The position numbers were made by a program, and so were the translations under genes. 7,912 nucleotides of DNA from NCBI GenBank assembly GCA_900544385.1, contig UQVD01000090.1, forward strand, positions 1-7,912, given 5' to 3'. Numbering within the stretch: position 1 is the stretch's first letter; each line of letters begins with the position of its first letter. Source of the stretch: an uncultured Collinsella sp. GTDB taxonomy: Bacteria > Actinomycetota > Coriobacteriia > Coriobacteriales > Coriobacteriaceae. Under the pieces are notes generated by a model. The model was given only the letters and a program-made list of their open reading frames with translations. It had not been told where the DNA came from and did no database searches. Of the stretch, positions 7,865 to 7,912 are shown one piece after another.

Positions 7865-7912
7865 CTGTCTCTTATACACATCTGACGCTGCCGACGATAT
7901 GCAGTGTGTAGA
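7865..7912. other. Illumina Nextera (Tn5) adapter read-through, not genomic
   Basis: Bases 7865-7883 are CTGTCTCTTATACACATCT, the reverse complement of the 19-bp Tn5 mosaic end. Bases 7884-7897 (GACGCTGCCGACGA) complete the Nextera read-1 adapter. Bases 7898-7905 are TATGCAGT, the reverse complement of ACTGCATA, which I recall as i5 index 506. The final GTGTAGA starts the reverse complement of the P5 tail. The four parts occur in exactly the library order, so this is a sequencing artefact that should be trimmed. Confidence 0.98.

Noticed and set aside
7865..7883. The 19-bp Tn5 mosaic end as evidence of a transposon
   Set aside because: It is followed by Nextera adapter, index and P5 bases, so it comes from library preparation, not from an insertion in the genome.

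Overview
This window reads as a piece of a moderately high-GC actinobacterial chromosome. The gene content and protein style resemble the gut Coriobacteriia (Collinsella-like). That placement is inferred from general resemblance, not proven. Every gene I can support lies on the minus strand, so the biological order runs from the right end of the window to the left: ftsX (5' end missing) - rnr - serine recombinase - VanZ-like membrane protein - murR/rpiR-type regulator - murQ - murP (3' end missing).

Right part (about 4720-7864): housekeeping genes. The C-terminal 269 residues of the cell-division ABC permease FtsX are followed by a strong intrinsic terminator. Ribonuclease R comes next, complete, and ends in front of a GC-rich hairpin. 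Bases 7865-7912 are not genomic. They match the Illumina Nextera (Tn5) adapter, an 8-bp i5 index and the start of the P5 tail, so the true sequence stops at 7864 and FtsX is cut by the end of the assembly.

Middle (about 3313-4680): a solitary small serine recombinase of the resolvase/invertase type, with two adjacent palindromes over its likely promoter, then a VanZ-family membrane protein that uses a TTG start. No transposase, integrase or other mobile-element gene accompanies the recombinase.

Left part (1-3224): an N-acetylmuramic acid (MurNAc) salvage operon. MurP (PTS EIIBC) would import MurNAc as the 6-phosphate. MurQ (etherase) splits the lactyl ether to give GlcNAc-6-phosphate and D-lactate. 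The RpiR/MurR-type regulator with a SIS sugar-phosphate domain is encoded first and probably controls the operon. A candidate extended -10 element followed directly by a 23-bp palindrome lies upstream of the regulator.

I see no CRISPR array, tRNA or rRNA, and no convincing undescribed system. The points most worth a second look are the adapter at the right end, the palindromes at the recombinase promoter and the putative murR operator.
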